From positions 27,464 through 91,463 of the forward strand of contig JANQLU010000014.1 in the NCBI GenBank assembly GCA_028280445.1: DNA of 64,000 nucleotides. Direction: 5' to 3'. Shown piece after piece: positions 19,068 to 25,970 of this stretch. Under the pieces are notes generated by a model, which saw only the letters and a program-made list of their open reading frames with translations, had not been told where the DNA came from and made no database searches. Positions within the stretch are counted from its first letter, which is position 1. Each line of letters begins with the position of its first letter. Both the position numbers and the translations under genes were made by a program. The DNA comes from Pirellulaceae bacterium (GTDB lineage Bacteria > Planctomycetota > Planctomycetia > Pirellulales > Pirellulaceae).

Positions 19068-19521
19068 GAACGTATCCCAAACTTCATTCGAAGCGACTCG
19101 GCGGGTTCGCTGGTGTGAAACAGACAGCAGCGGATTTGTCCATTTTGCAAACTACGTTCGCTACATGGAAGAGACAGAATACGAGTTCTTGCGGTCCATC
19201 GGACTTAGTGTTGTGTTGACCGATGAACGCGGAAATATTGGATTTCCTCGTCGCACGGCGAATTATGAAATTGAAAACGCCGCCAGATTCGACGACGAAT
19301 TGACCATTCGAATGAATTGCTCGGTCGATGGCGTATCGATCAAATACCAGTTTGAAATCGTGGGAACATCAAATCGAGTTGCCACAGGCCAGTTTCATGT
19401 TCTTTGTTGCCGTTTTCCACCCGGAAAACCGCCTTACGCCATTTTGATTCCCGATTTTGTGATGCAGAAATTCGCTTGTGGATCATCAAGTGTAGCGGTC
19501 AAATCACAACCCGAAGCGTGA
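19066..19521 (+). CDS. YbgC/FadM-type acyl-CoA thioesterase
   Basis: A 151-residue hotdog-fold protein. The active-site block WCETDSSGFVHFANYVRYME matches the 4HBT pattern in which the Asp of ETD and the following Gly-x-Val-x-Phe act on acyl-CoA thioesters. A basic/polar start precedes it. The gene begins on the base after the first base of the methyltransferase start codon complement, so its promoter must lie inside the divergent gene. The acyl chain preferred is unknown. No frame damage is seen. Confidence 0.9.
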   Translation: MNVSQTSFEATRRVRWCETDSSGFVHFANYVRYMEETEYEFLRSIGLSVVLTDERGNIGFPRRTANYEIENAARFDDELTIRMNCSVDGVSIKYQFEIVGTSNRVATGQFHVLCCRFPPGKPPYAILIPDFVMQKFACGSSSVAVKSQPEA

Positions 19522-19848
19522 TAGGAATTTGCATCAGGAATTGTAACTCAAGTTGAGTCAACGACTTCCTGCAATCATAAGCGCGAAGCGTGAGCGAGGG
19601 ACCACAACCACACAAAAGTGCAGTTAAACGTCGTTCCTCACTCACGTTTCGCGCTTGCGATTTGACCGCACGATTACCGAAAATTCGGTGGCGGATGATC
19701 AAACGGTGTTTCGCCGTACCAAGCTGCTAGCTGATCTCGCTGAACGATCGATTCGTCTGGAGCAATCTGTTGGTTTATTGGATAATCACCCGACCTCTGG
19801 TTTGCCCACTTGATGAAATGGGGACACAATTGTCGAAAGGAGTCGACG
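19522..19848. other. Intergenic region with family A repeat
   Basis: Apart from the palindromic repeat at 19571-19661, the stretch contains a possible 41-codon frame (GTG 19688 to TGA 19813) with an amphipathic helix-like sequence but no Shine-Dalgarno. It is too weak to call as a gene. The ParA Shine-Dalgarno AAAGGAG lies at the right end. Confidence 0.5.
19571..19661. repeat. Palindromic repeat, family A copy 2
   Basis: Arms AAGCGCGAAGCGTGAGCGAG and CTCACTCACGTTTCGCGCTT, mirrored around about 25 central bases. They match the 11227-11310 copy. Confidence 0.8.
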
Positions 19849-20667
19849 ATGAGATCGATTGCGATTATCAATCAAAAAGGCGGTGTTGGAAAAACAACCA
19901 CCGCCGTCAACATGAGTGCCGCTTTGGCGCGTGCGGGCCAACGAGTTTGGCTCATTGATCTGGATCCTCAGGCGCACGCTTCGTTACATCTCGGATTGGC
20001 ACTGGAGGAAAACGACCCGTCGACCTATCAAGTTCTCACCGAAAACCTGCCGATCGAACGGGCTCGATATGCTGTCGATGACAATCTTTGGGTCTCGCCT
20101 GCGCATATTGATTTGGCCGCCGCAGAAATGGAACTGTCTGGCGAAGTCGGTCGAGAAATCATCTTGCGGGAGTGTTTGAGCCGGGATCAGGAATCGTTTG
20201 ACTATTTGATTGTCGACTGTCCTCCGTCGCTGGGAGTTTTGACACTCAACGCGCTGACCACGGTCAACGAAGTCTTCCTACCCTTGCAACCTCATTTTCT
20301 CGCACTCCACGGATTGAGCAAATTGTTGCAGACAATTCAATTGGTCGCCAAACGCTTGAACTCACAACTGGTCCTGTCCAAAGTCGTTTATTGCATGTGT
20401 GACAACGGCACACGATTGGCCGGTGAAGTGATCAGCGACGTCGAAGAGTTTCTGGAACATGAATCCAACAGCAAATCGCCTTGGTCGCGTGCATCGAGCT
20501 TCGAAACCCGGATTCGTCGCAATATACGCTTGGCAGAAGCCCCCAGTTTCGGCAAATCGATCTTTGATTATTCGCCAAATTGCAACGGCGCCGCCGACTA
20601 CGAAAATCTGGCTAACGAAATGTTGCGGGCACATCTCAGCGGACAAATCACCTCCAAAGCGGCTTAA
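19849..20667 (+). CDS. parA: ParA/MinD-superfamily ATPase
   Basis: The start at 19849 has AAAGGAG seven bases upstream. The 272-residue protein starts MRSIAIINQKGGVGKTTTAV, the deviant Walker A (KGGVGKTT, about 10-17). Walker A' DLDPQAHASLHLG and Walker B-like LIVDCPPSLG follow. There is no N-terminal DNA-binding domain, so it is a type Ib/chromosomal-type ParA. No ParB gene or parS-like palindrome is seen beside it. It could position chromosomes, but orphan ParAs also position other cargo such as polysaccharide or chemotaxis machinery. Confidence 0.9.
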   Translation: MRSIAIINQKGGVGKTTTAVNMSAALARAGQRVWLIDLDPQAHASLHLGLALEENDPSTYQVLTENLPIERARYAVDDNLWVSPAHIDLAAAEMELSGEVGREIILRECLSRDQESFDYLIVDCPPSLGVLTLNALTTVNEVFLPLQPHFLALHGLSKLLQTIQLVAKRLNSQLVLSKVVYCMCDNGTRLAGEVISDVEEFLEHESNSKSPWSRASSFETRIRRNIRLAEAPSFGKSIFDYSPNCNGAADYENLANEMLRAHLSGQITSKAA

Positions 20668-20861
20668 CAAAAATAGCAGGTGTCCGAAGCGACACAGCTG
20701 TAATCAATTGGATACATCGGGCAGCATCAACATATACTTTTCCCGCTAAAAACCCGCTGTTTTTCGGCTGAAAAAAAATATTTCAAAATCTTGTTCTGTT
20801 TGGCAACGGATTTGCGTTTCGATTCGGTTGTAAGTTTTTGTTCGAAACAACTGAGCCAAAT

Positions 20862-21485
20862 ATGAACCTGCGAATTTACTTCCCCTACTTGTTGATTACC
20901 GGATCGTTTTTGTTCGGGTGCGCTGTCGCCAGTGGCCAGAACTATCGCCCCAATCAAAACGTTGTGGGATCCAATGCGAGACATCTTTCTGGCTACGCCT
21001 CGAGTATCCAAGGAACGTTGCATCGGCAATTTCGACAAAGCCGGGTTTATGGTCAGCTGCGAGGCAAAATGAACCAGGTCCGCATGAGAGCATTGCAATT
21101 GCAAACGCTGTCGCGGATCAATGCGTCACAACAACAGATTTACAACCAAACCGACCAAATCTACCGACTGATGGAAGATTTCCAGGTGTTGGTTTCGACA
21201 GCTCGTTATCGTTCAGCTTATGGACTCGATCGGCCACTGTGCGGATGCACATTGCATTTGGATCGTACCATGAATGCCATGTACGATTCGATCACTTGCG
21301 TCTATGACGAATTGAATGCACAAAGTCGATTTAACAACTTCCAACGTTCACAATTTCAACAGGTTCAAGGCTTCGGCCAAACCGATTACCGATATAACAA
21401 CCGTTCATTAAATGGATTTCGATCGCAATCGTTCCGGTATGCCAACGGACACCGCAGTAGAAACCAATCCTTTTACAAACGATAG
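20862..21485 (+). CDS. Secreted protein of unknown function
   Basis: The 207-residue protein starts MNLRIYFPYLLITGSFLFGC followed by AVASG, a signal peptide with a possible lipoprotein-like Cys at residue 20. An in-frame ATP-rich start eight codons earlier lacks support. The mature part is rich in Gln, Asn, Arg and Tyr, with a short paired-cysteine motif LCGCTLH and a Cys in DSITCVYDEL. The C-terminal 60 residues are low-complexity (N/R/S/Y/F). I recognise no family. A strong terminator follows. Confidence 0.75.
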   Translation: MNLRIYFPYLLITGSFLFGCAVASGQNYRPNQNVVGSNARHLSGYASSIQGTLHRQFRQSRVYGQLRGKMNQVRMRALQLQTLSRINASQQQIYNQTDQIYRLMEDFQVLVSTARYRSAYGLDRPLCGCTLHLDRTMNAMYDSITCVYDELNAQSRFNNFQRSQFQQVQGFGQTDYRYNNRSLNGFRSQSFRYANGHRSRNQSFYKR

Positions 21486-21540
21486 TTGGACTGTGCTGAT
21501 GTATTTCGGTGAGTCTCAACGATCGATTACATAAATTGAA

Positions 21541-21572
21541 AACCGCACGTACACCATCGTGCGGTTTTTTTT
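21541..21572 (+). terminator. Rho-independent terminator
   Basis: The stem AACCGCACG (21541-21549) pairs perfectly with CGTGCGGTT (21558-21566) around an eight-base loop and runs into eight T. It closes the transcript of the secreted-protein gene ending at 21485. Confidence 0.93.
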
Positions 21573-21577
21573 ATGGT

Positions 21578-21633
21578 TGGGCCGGTTCCCACCGGCCGTT
21601 TGTTAGATTGGCCGGTGGGAACCGGCACTACTT
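21578..21633. repeat. Palindromic repeat, family C
   Basis: The arms GGGCCGGTTCCCACCGGCC and GGCCGGTGGGAACCGGC are separated by 13 bases. It directly follows the terminator and directly precedes a family B repeat. Confidence 0.85.
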
Positions 21634-21700
21634 ACGAGCACGAAGCGCCAGCGAGTGGTTTTGCGCGGGCCAAACCACTCGCTGGCGCTTCGTGCTCGTA
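21634..21700. repeat. Palindromic repeat, family B copy 2
   Basis: The arms ACGAGCACGAAGCGCCAGCG and CGCTGGCGCTTCGTGCTCGT form a near-perfect 27-bp stem with a short centre. Same family as 18158-18221. Confidence 0.88.
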
Positions 21701-21771
21701 TTAGTCCCGTTGTCTTGGAGTCCGTTTGGAGTAGCATAACAAGAGTACTCCTTGAAATCTGTGAAACAAAT

Positions 21772-22200
21772 ATGACCGTTGATTTTCCGCCGACTACCGA
21801 TGAATTGCTGGAAACGTTTGATGATTTGCCCGACTGGGACGAACGCTACGATTTTCTGATCGATCTGGGCCGCGAGCTTCCGAAACTCGCCGCAGAATTT
21901 TGTACGCCGGAAAACAAGGTCGATGGATGTCTCAGTACCGTATGGCTGGTCACTCGCAACGAAAATGGCCGTATGCAGATTCAGGCCGACAGCGATTCGA
22001 TCATCGTCAAAGGCTTGATCGTCGTGCTGTTGTCCCTGTTTCACGATCAACCGGCACAAAAGGTCATTGAAACCGAGCCGCAAGCCTTCTTTAAACAACT
22101 CGGGCTCGAACAACATCTCAGCCACGGTCGTCGCAACGGGTTGTATTCGATGGTCGAGCGAATTCGCCAGTTGGCGGTTGAAATGATCGCGGCTTCGTAA
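21772..22200 (+). CDS. sufE: SufE-family sulfur acceptor protein
   Basis: SufE accepts persulfide sulfur from the cysteine desulfurase SufS for Fe-S cluster assembly. The 142-residue protein has the family core LDDLPDWDERYDFLIDLGREL and the active-site loop VDGCLSTVWL, where the Cys takes up sulfur. I chose the ATG at 21772 because upstream in-frame starts fall in the family B repeat and lack similarity. No sufS, sufB, sufC or sufD is adjacent, so it is an isolated component. No Shine-Dalgarno is seen. Confidence 0.93.
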   Translation: MTVDFPPTTDELLETFDDLPDWDERYDFLIDLGRELPKLAAEFCTPENKVDGCLSTVWLVTRNENGRMQIQADSDSIIVKGLIVVLLSLFHDQPAQKVIETEPQAFFKQLGLEQHLSHGRRNGLYSMVERIRQLAVEMIAAS

Positions 22201-22252
22201 CTCACGATTTTCAATTTTTTTGTCAACAGCCTCCTTGAAATCGACCGATCCT

Positions 22253-22276
22253 ATATGTAACCTTTTAGTTACATAT
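22253..22276. promoter_or_regulatory. Palindromic operator of the ArsR-SRPBCC operon
   Basis: A perfect inverted repeat, ATATGTAAC, six bases, GTTACATAT, ends inside the ATG of the ArsR gene (22275). Its position and length fit an ArsR-dimer operator that would block transcription or translation of the operon. Binding is inferred. Confidence 0.75.
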
Positions 22277-22652
22277 GAAAATCACGGAGCAAACACTCGA
22301 TCTCGTCTTTCACGCCTTGGCGCACGCATCGCGGCGGCGAATCGTGGATTTAGTCAAATCGGCACCGGGCTGTTGCGTGAATGATCTGGTTCAACATTTT
22401 GGAACCAGTCGCATTGCCGTGATGAAACATTTACGCGTGCTCGTGGATGCCAAACTGGTGATTTCGAGAAAAAACGGACGCAGTCGCGAATTGTTTTTCA
22501 ATGCTGCGCCCATCCAGTTGATTTACGACCGTTGGAGTGACGAATACAGTGCGTTTTGGGCGACCCAGGTTGTCGACCTGAAATACAAGGCGGAGCGCAA
22601 ATCTAAAAATAGAAAGAAAACGACTTCGAAAAAAAAGAAAGTAAAGTCATGA
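22275..22652 (+). CDS. ArsR-family transcriptional regulator
   Basis: A 125-residue winged-helix protein: LDLVFHALAHASRRRIVDLVK, then the recognition helix region CCVNDLVQHFGTSRIAVMKHL and the wing LVISRKNGRSREL. It belongs to the ArsR group that precedes an SRPBCC gene. The metal-binding ELCVC signature of classical ArsR is absent, so it is not expected to sense arsenic. Its last four bases overlap the next ATG (ATGA). The C-terminus is a Lys-rich tail. It likely represses its own operon through the palindrome over its start codon. Confidence 0.92.
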   Translation: MKITEQTLDLVFHALAHASRRRIVDLVKSAPGCCVNDLVQHFGTSRIAVMKHLRVLVDAKLVISRKNGRSRELFFNAAPIQLIYDRWSDEYSAFWATQVVDLKYKAERKSKNRKKTTSKKKKVKS

Positions 22653-23185
22653 CCGAGCAACCGAATACTACCAAAATTGTCAATCAAATCATGATCAACG
22701 CTCCGATCCAACAGGTTTGGGATACGCTGACGGCCGAAGGTGACGTTTTGCCGTTCTTTTTTGGGACGGTGATGCATACGACGACGTTAGGACCTGGCGC
22801 GCCCATTCGCATGCGAACGTCCAACGGCAAATACACGGGAGTGGTTGGCGAAGTTCTTGAATTCGATCCGCCTTTCAAGTACTCGATGACTTTCAAGTTC
22901 ACAAATTTTGACGACGCGCTCTGCAAAGTCACTCATGAGTTAAAGGAGGTCGAAGGGGGCACTGAATATACTTTGATTTCAGAAGATATCCCGGTAGGCA
23001 CAAAAACGGAAAAAAACATGAAGCAAGGCGGCGATTTCATCACCAAGTGTTTAAAATCGTGTGTTGAAACCGGTAAACCGATATTCCTGGGGCGATTCAT
23101 CATGCTGATGGGCAAACTCACAGCTTTCATGACGCCGAAACAATGCCTCAGCGAAAATTGGCCACTCGATAAAAAAATTGAATAG
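22649..23185 (+). CDS. SRPBCC/AHSA1-domain protein
   Basis: The 178-residue protein has the AHSA1/START-like helix-grip layout: a first strand QIMINAPIQQVWDTLTAEG, the core PFFFGTVMHTTTLGPG, then FEYSMTFKF-type strands and the long C-terminal helix GGDFITKCLKSCVE. It overlaps the ArsR stop by four bases, so it is translationally coupled. In such pairs the SRPBCC protein is thought to bind a hydrophobic ligand, but the ligand is unknown. The downstream EEP gene follows after 18 nt and may belong to the same operon. Confidence 0.9.
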   Translation: MTEQPNTTKIVNQIMINAPIQQVWDTLTAEGDVLPFFFGTVMHTTTLGPGAPIRMRTSNGKYTGVVGEVLEFDPPFKYSMTFKFTNFDDALCKVTHELKEVEGGTEYTLISEDIPVGTKTEKNMKQGGDFITKCLKSCVETGKPIFLGRFIMLMGKLTAFMTPKQCLSENWPLDKKIE

Positions 23186-23203
23186 AAAAAAGGGAGCGAC
23201 ACC

Positions 23204-24139
23204 ATGACATCACCCAAAACTCTTGCGAGATGTTATCGATTTTTTGGTTCGATGTTGTGGTGCATCATTTTTTATAGTTGGGTGACGGCGCCTGGATACG
23301 GCTGGCAAACTCAAACCACCGAATCAAAAACGGAATCAGGCGCGATTCGTGTCATGAGTTTTAATATTCGATTTGGTACGGCGCGTGACGGTGACAACCA
23401 TTGGAAAAAACGCCACCAACTGGTCATCGACGCCATTCAGGATTTCGATCCCGATTTGTTGGGTACGCAGGAAACACTTTCGTTTCAGGCCGACTATCTC
23501 AAACAAAATCTCACCGGTTATGAATATGTTGGATGGTCGCGCGGAAAGGATCCCCAAAAAGGTGAACATTGCGGGATCCTGTTTCGCAAAAAACGGTTTG
23601 AAAAAGTAAAGGCTGGGCAATTTTGGTTAAGCGAAACACCGGACAAGGTTGCCAGCAAAAGCTGGGATTCGTCGCTGCCACGAATCGCCACTTGGGTCGT
23701 GTTAAAAGACAAAGCAAATGGGGGTCAACAATTTTTATTTTTGAACACGCATTTTGATCACCGCGGGAGTCAAGCGAGATTGGAATCGGCAAAAGTCATT
23801 TCAAAATGGATTAAAAAAAATCATGCTAGTGACTCAATCATCATCACTGGTGATTTCAATTGTGGAACCTCGAGCAAACCATACCAGGTTTTCTTTGGCA
23901 AAGATTCAAAATGGACGGATACTTATCGCGCTCAGAATCCCAAAGTCAAAAAAAACGAAGGCACCTTTAACGGATTCAAAGGAACGAAAACCGGTTCACG
24001 GATCGATTGGGTTTTACATTGTGGACAATTCAAAACAAAATCGGCTTCGATAAACGACTACAACAAAAATGGCCGTTACCCTTCTGACCACTTTCCGGTA
24101 ACAGCGACCATTATGTGGAATCGCAGAGCGTCAAAATGA
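23204..24139 (+). CDS. Secreted endonuclease/exonuclease/phosphatase-family hydrolase
   Basis: A 311-residue EEP-superfamily protein. A GGGAG site precedes the ATG. The N-terminus has a membrane/signal segment (FFGSMLWCIIFYSWVTAPG). The catalytic residues are visible: metal-binding GTQETLSF, FLNTHFDHRGSQAR, the GDFNCGTSS loop, and the terminal SDHFPVTA with catalytic Asp-His. This fits a Mg-dependent phosphodiesterase/phosphatase. Families with this layout act on nucleic acids, phospholipids or inositol phosphates, and exported planctomycete forms are usually assigned broadly. Probable last gene of the ArsR-SRPBCC operon. Confidence 0.92.
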   Translation: MTSPKTLARCYRFFGSMLWCIIFYSWVTAPGYGWQTQTTESKTESGAIRVMSFNIRFGTARDGDNHWKKRHQLVIDAIQDFDPDLLGTQETLSFQADYLKQNLTGYEYVGWSRGKDPQKGEHCGILFRKKRFEKVKAGQFWLSETPDKVASKSWDSSLPRIATWVVLKDKANGGQQFLFLNTHFDHRGSQARLESAKVISKWIKKNHASDSIIITGDFNCGTSSKPYQVFFGKDSKWTDTYRAQNPKVKKNEGTFNGFKGTKTGSRIDWVLHCGQFKTKSASINDYNKNGRYPSDHFPVTATIMWNRRASK

Positions 24140-24190
24140 TCTTCGCCGTTTCAATATGAGATAATGGATATCATATTGATCACAAAAAAA

Positions 24191-24257
24191 TTTTTCTAAC
24201 GAATTCATGTTGGATTGTTTTTTCGAATTTGATAATATTCGACCAAGTTAGAAAAAA
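24191..24257. other. Nested inverted repeats upstream of the GlsB-type gene
   Basis: The outer arms TTTTTCTAAC (24191-24200) and GTTAGAAAAA (24247-24256) enclose a second palindrome, TCGAAT (24223-24228) and ATTCGA (24237-24242). A GATAAT hexamer at 24231-24236 sits in the middle. A regulatory cruciform or a terminator for the EEP gene is possible; neither is proven. Confidence 0.5.
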
Positions 24258-24405
24258 CGACTTGCTGTGATTAATTCGCAAGCAATACTTTTTTTAGAAT
24301 CCCATCATTTGATTTGTCGCACGCCATTTGCGTGACTTATCTGCAAGTCAAATAACTCGCTAATTCAATTAGCTCGTCCTTTTCCTTTCGTTGGAGAATT
24401 TATCA

Positions 24406-24711
24406 ATGGATAATTTCTTTCTCTTTGCTGAAGTCAACGTTGTTGCCATATTGGTCACAATTGCGATCGGTGGCATTTGTGGTTTTCTTGCCGGTTCGAT
24501 TCTTAAAGGCAGCGGCTTTGGCCTCCTGGGGAACATCATCGTCGGTATCCTGGGAGCATTTGTCGGATCTTTCATATTCTCGATGCTCGGCATCAACATC
24601 GGCATGGACTGGGTCGGTGAAATTGTGACCGGTACGGTGGGTGCCATCATTCTGCTGGTCATTTTGGGCTACGTCCAGAAAACAATTGGCAGCGCGAAAA
24701 CGGGTTCTTGA
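24406..24711 (+). CDS. GlsB/YeaQ/YmgE-type stress-response membrane protein
   Basis: A 101-residue polytopic protein of the transglycosylase-associated family. The motif GGICGFLAGSILKGSGFGLLGNIIVGILGA and the following hydrophobic segments give three membrane helices. GGAG nine bases before the ATG (24393-24396) fixes the start; a TTG at 24391 lies inside the Shine-Dalgarno region. Members in E. coli and enterococci are induced by stress and sit in the inner membrane; the exact function is not known. It is flanked upstream by nested inverted repeats and downstream by a hairpin over its stop codon. Confidence 0.9.
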   Translation: MDNFFLFAEVNVVAILVTIAIGGICGFLAGSILKGSGFGLLGNIIVGILGAFVGSFIFSMLGINIGMDWVGEIVTGTVGAIILLVILGYVQKTIGSAKTGS

Positions 24712-24729
24712 TCCGTTTTTATTCGCGCT
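24691..24729 (+). other. Stem-loop spanning the stop codon
   Basis: The arms AGCGCGAA (24691-24698) and TTCGCGCT (24722-24729) enclose inner arms AACGG/CCGTT, with the TGA stop codon in the loop. It could protect the 3' end or affect termination. Confidence 0.5.
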
Positions 24730-24780
24730 GTTGAATCCTTCCAGGATGTTAGTGCTGCCCTATTGGCATTCTGGATCTTT

Positions 24781-24837
24781 TGCCGAAAACGTGCACACTC
24801 TATCCGCCAAGCCTGTGCCGTTTTCGGCATTTTTATT
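24781..24837 (+). terminator. Rho-independent terminator
   Basis: The 11-bp stem TGCCGAAAACG (24781-24791) with CGTTTTCGGCA (24819-24829), helped by inner GCAC/GTGC pairs, is followed by a T-rich run. It separates the GlsB-type transcript from the DUF3127 gene. Confidence 0.88.
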
Positions 24838-24916
24838 TTACGATCTGGACCCTTGCTCATTTTCAATCCCGCTTGAGACCGTTACGATAAACGCGACAGT
24901 TTATTCGGAGGCAAAA

Positions 24917-25306
24917 ATGAGTGAAGCCAAAATTCGTGGCATTGTCCATTTTATTGATGAAACAAAAACGTACGGCCAAAAAGGTTTCCGAAAACGACTG
25001 GTCGTGTTGGAACAGGACAACGATCGATTTACCAATTATATTCCCGTCGAATTCATCCAAGACAATTGTGACAGCGTTGATCAATTGAACGTCGGCGATG
25101 ATGTCGAGATCAGCTATCGATTAAACGGGCGCAAGTGGCAAAAAGACAGCAATAGTGAAGTCAAGTATTTTTTGAACGCCGAAGCGATCCGATTTAATGT
25201 TGTCTCGGAGAAAAATAAATCTGGCGCTGAAACCGTCGTCAATACAACCGACGCCAACGCCGGTTTCTCGGAAGCGGCATTTGACGAGGACGACGTCCCG
25301 TTCTAG
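24917..25306 (+). CDS. DUF3127-family protein with SSB-like acidic tip
   Basis: The start at 24917 has GGAGG seven bases upstream; the longer open frame from 24641 is a shadow of the previous gene. The 129-residue protein begins MSEAKIRGIVHFIDETKTYG and forms an OB-fold-like beta core (e.g. RLVVLEQDNDRFTNYIPVEF, VGDDVEISYRLNGRKW). An acidic linker ends in EDDVPF. That tip resembles the DDDIPF end with which SSB recruits partner proteins. DUF3127 is annotated as a conserved protein of unknown function; a ssDNA-binding role is my inference. Confidence 0.85.
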   Translation: MSEAKIRGIVHFIDETKTYGQKGFRKRLVVLEQDNDRFTNYIPVEFIQDNCDSVDQLNVGDDVEISYRLNGRKWQKDSNSEVKYFLNAEAIRFNVVSEKNKSGAETVVNTTDANAGFSEAAFDEDDVPF

Positions 25307-25403
25307 AGAAATCTCTGCATGCTGAAAACGCCCATTTCGGGTGCCTTTCGGGTGCCTCTGGCTTTGCCAGTGATGTCCGGCAAATGACGTACGCAGAGGC
25401 AAT

Positions 25404-25472
25404 GTGAGCGGCAAGGCGCTAGCCGCCGGTTCGATGCGCTGACGTACCGGCGGCTAGCCCCTTGCCGCTCAC
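25404..25472. repeat. Palindromic repeat, family E copy 1
   Basis: The arms GTGAGCGGCAAGGCGCTAGC and GCTAGCCCCTTGCCGCTCAC mirror each other around a short centre. Copies also occur at 29475-29543 and, interrupted, at 63907-63925. Confidence 0.9.
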
Positions 25473-25480
25473 AGGGATTT

Positions 25481-25507
25481 GGTTCGGCGGGAGCCTCACC
25501 CTCCCGA
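25481..25507. repeat. Repeat family D (right arm)
   Basis: The arm GGTTCGGCGGGAGCCTCACC with CTCCCG is the reverse of the GGGAGGGCGAGGCTCCCGCC arm of family D seen at 29366, 52091, 58614 and 63874. Confidence 0.75.
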
Positions 25508-25970
25508 AACCAACAGCAGGGTACCGCTGGCAGAGCCGGCTTCGCCGCTGGAACCAGTGCCACCCGACCCGTGTAGTTTCTATTGAAAACACAAACCTTG
25601 CGGAAAAGCTTTCGCATTTGCATGGCAAAAAATTGCTTCACGGCCCAATTAAATGTCAATCGCTCCATGCTGAATTATCAGACCGATCGGCTGCGCGAAT
25701 ATGCAAAAATTGTTGGCTGAAACTGGGCGTCATGTTGAGAACGGTGCAGCGGTGTTTCAAAAATTCAACCTCGTAATTTTTTGCCAACACCGATCCTGCT
25801 ACAAGGAAAAATAATCGCAAATTTGCACTGTCCACGCTCAACTGCTACTTCGCTACGATCCCGTCAATCGGCGAATTGCCCTCCCACTTGCGTATCTTGG
25901 GTTACAAATCCAGATGACCGGTTTCGTTACGTGCTATCTTTCAATTGGTGTACCCGGGGGCACGTGAATA

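Larger units (their letters stand above)
25307..25970. other. Repeat-rich intergenic region
   Basis: Apart from repeats of families E (25404-25472) and D (25481-25507), I see no gene. Short frames on both strands either cross the palindromes or have no Shine-Dalgarno and no recognisable similarity. Confidence 0.6.

Noticed and set aside
19688..19813. 41-codon frame before parA
   Set aside because: GTG start without a Shine-Dalgarno, no similarity; kept only as a comment.
25307..25668. Minus-strand ORF over 25303-25668
   Set aside because: It crosses the palindromic repeats of families E and D and has low-complexity translation; it is a by-product of the repeats.
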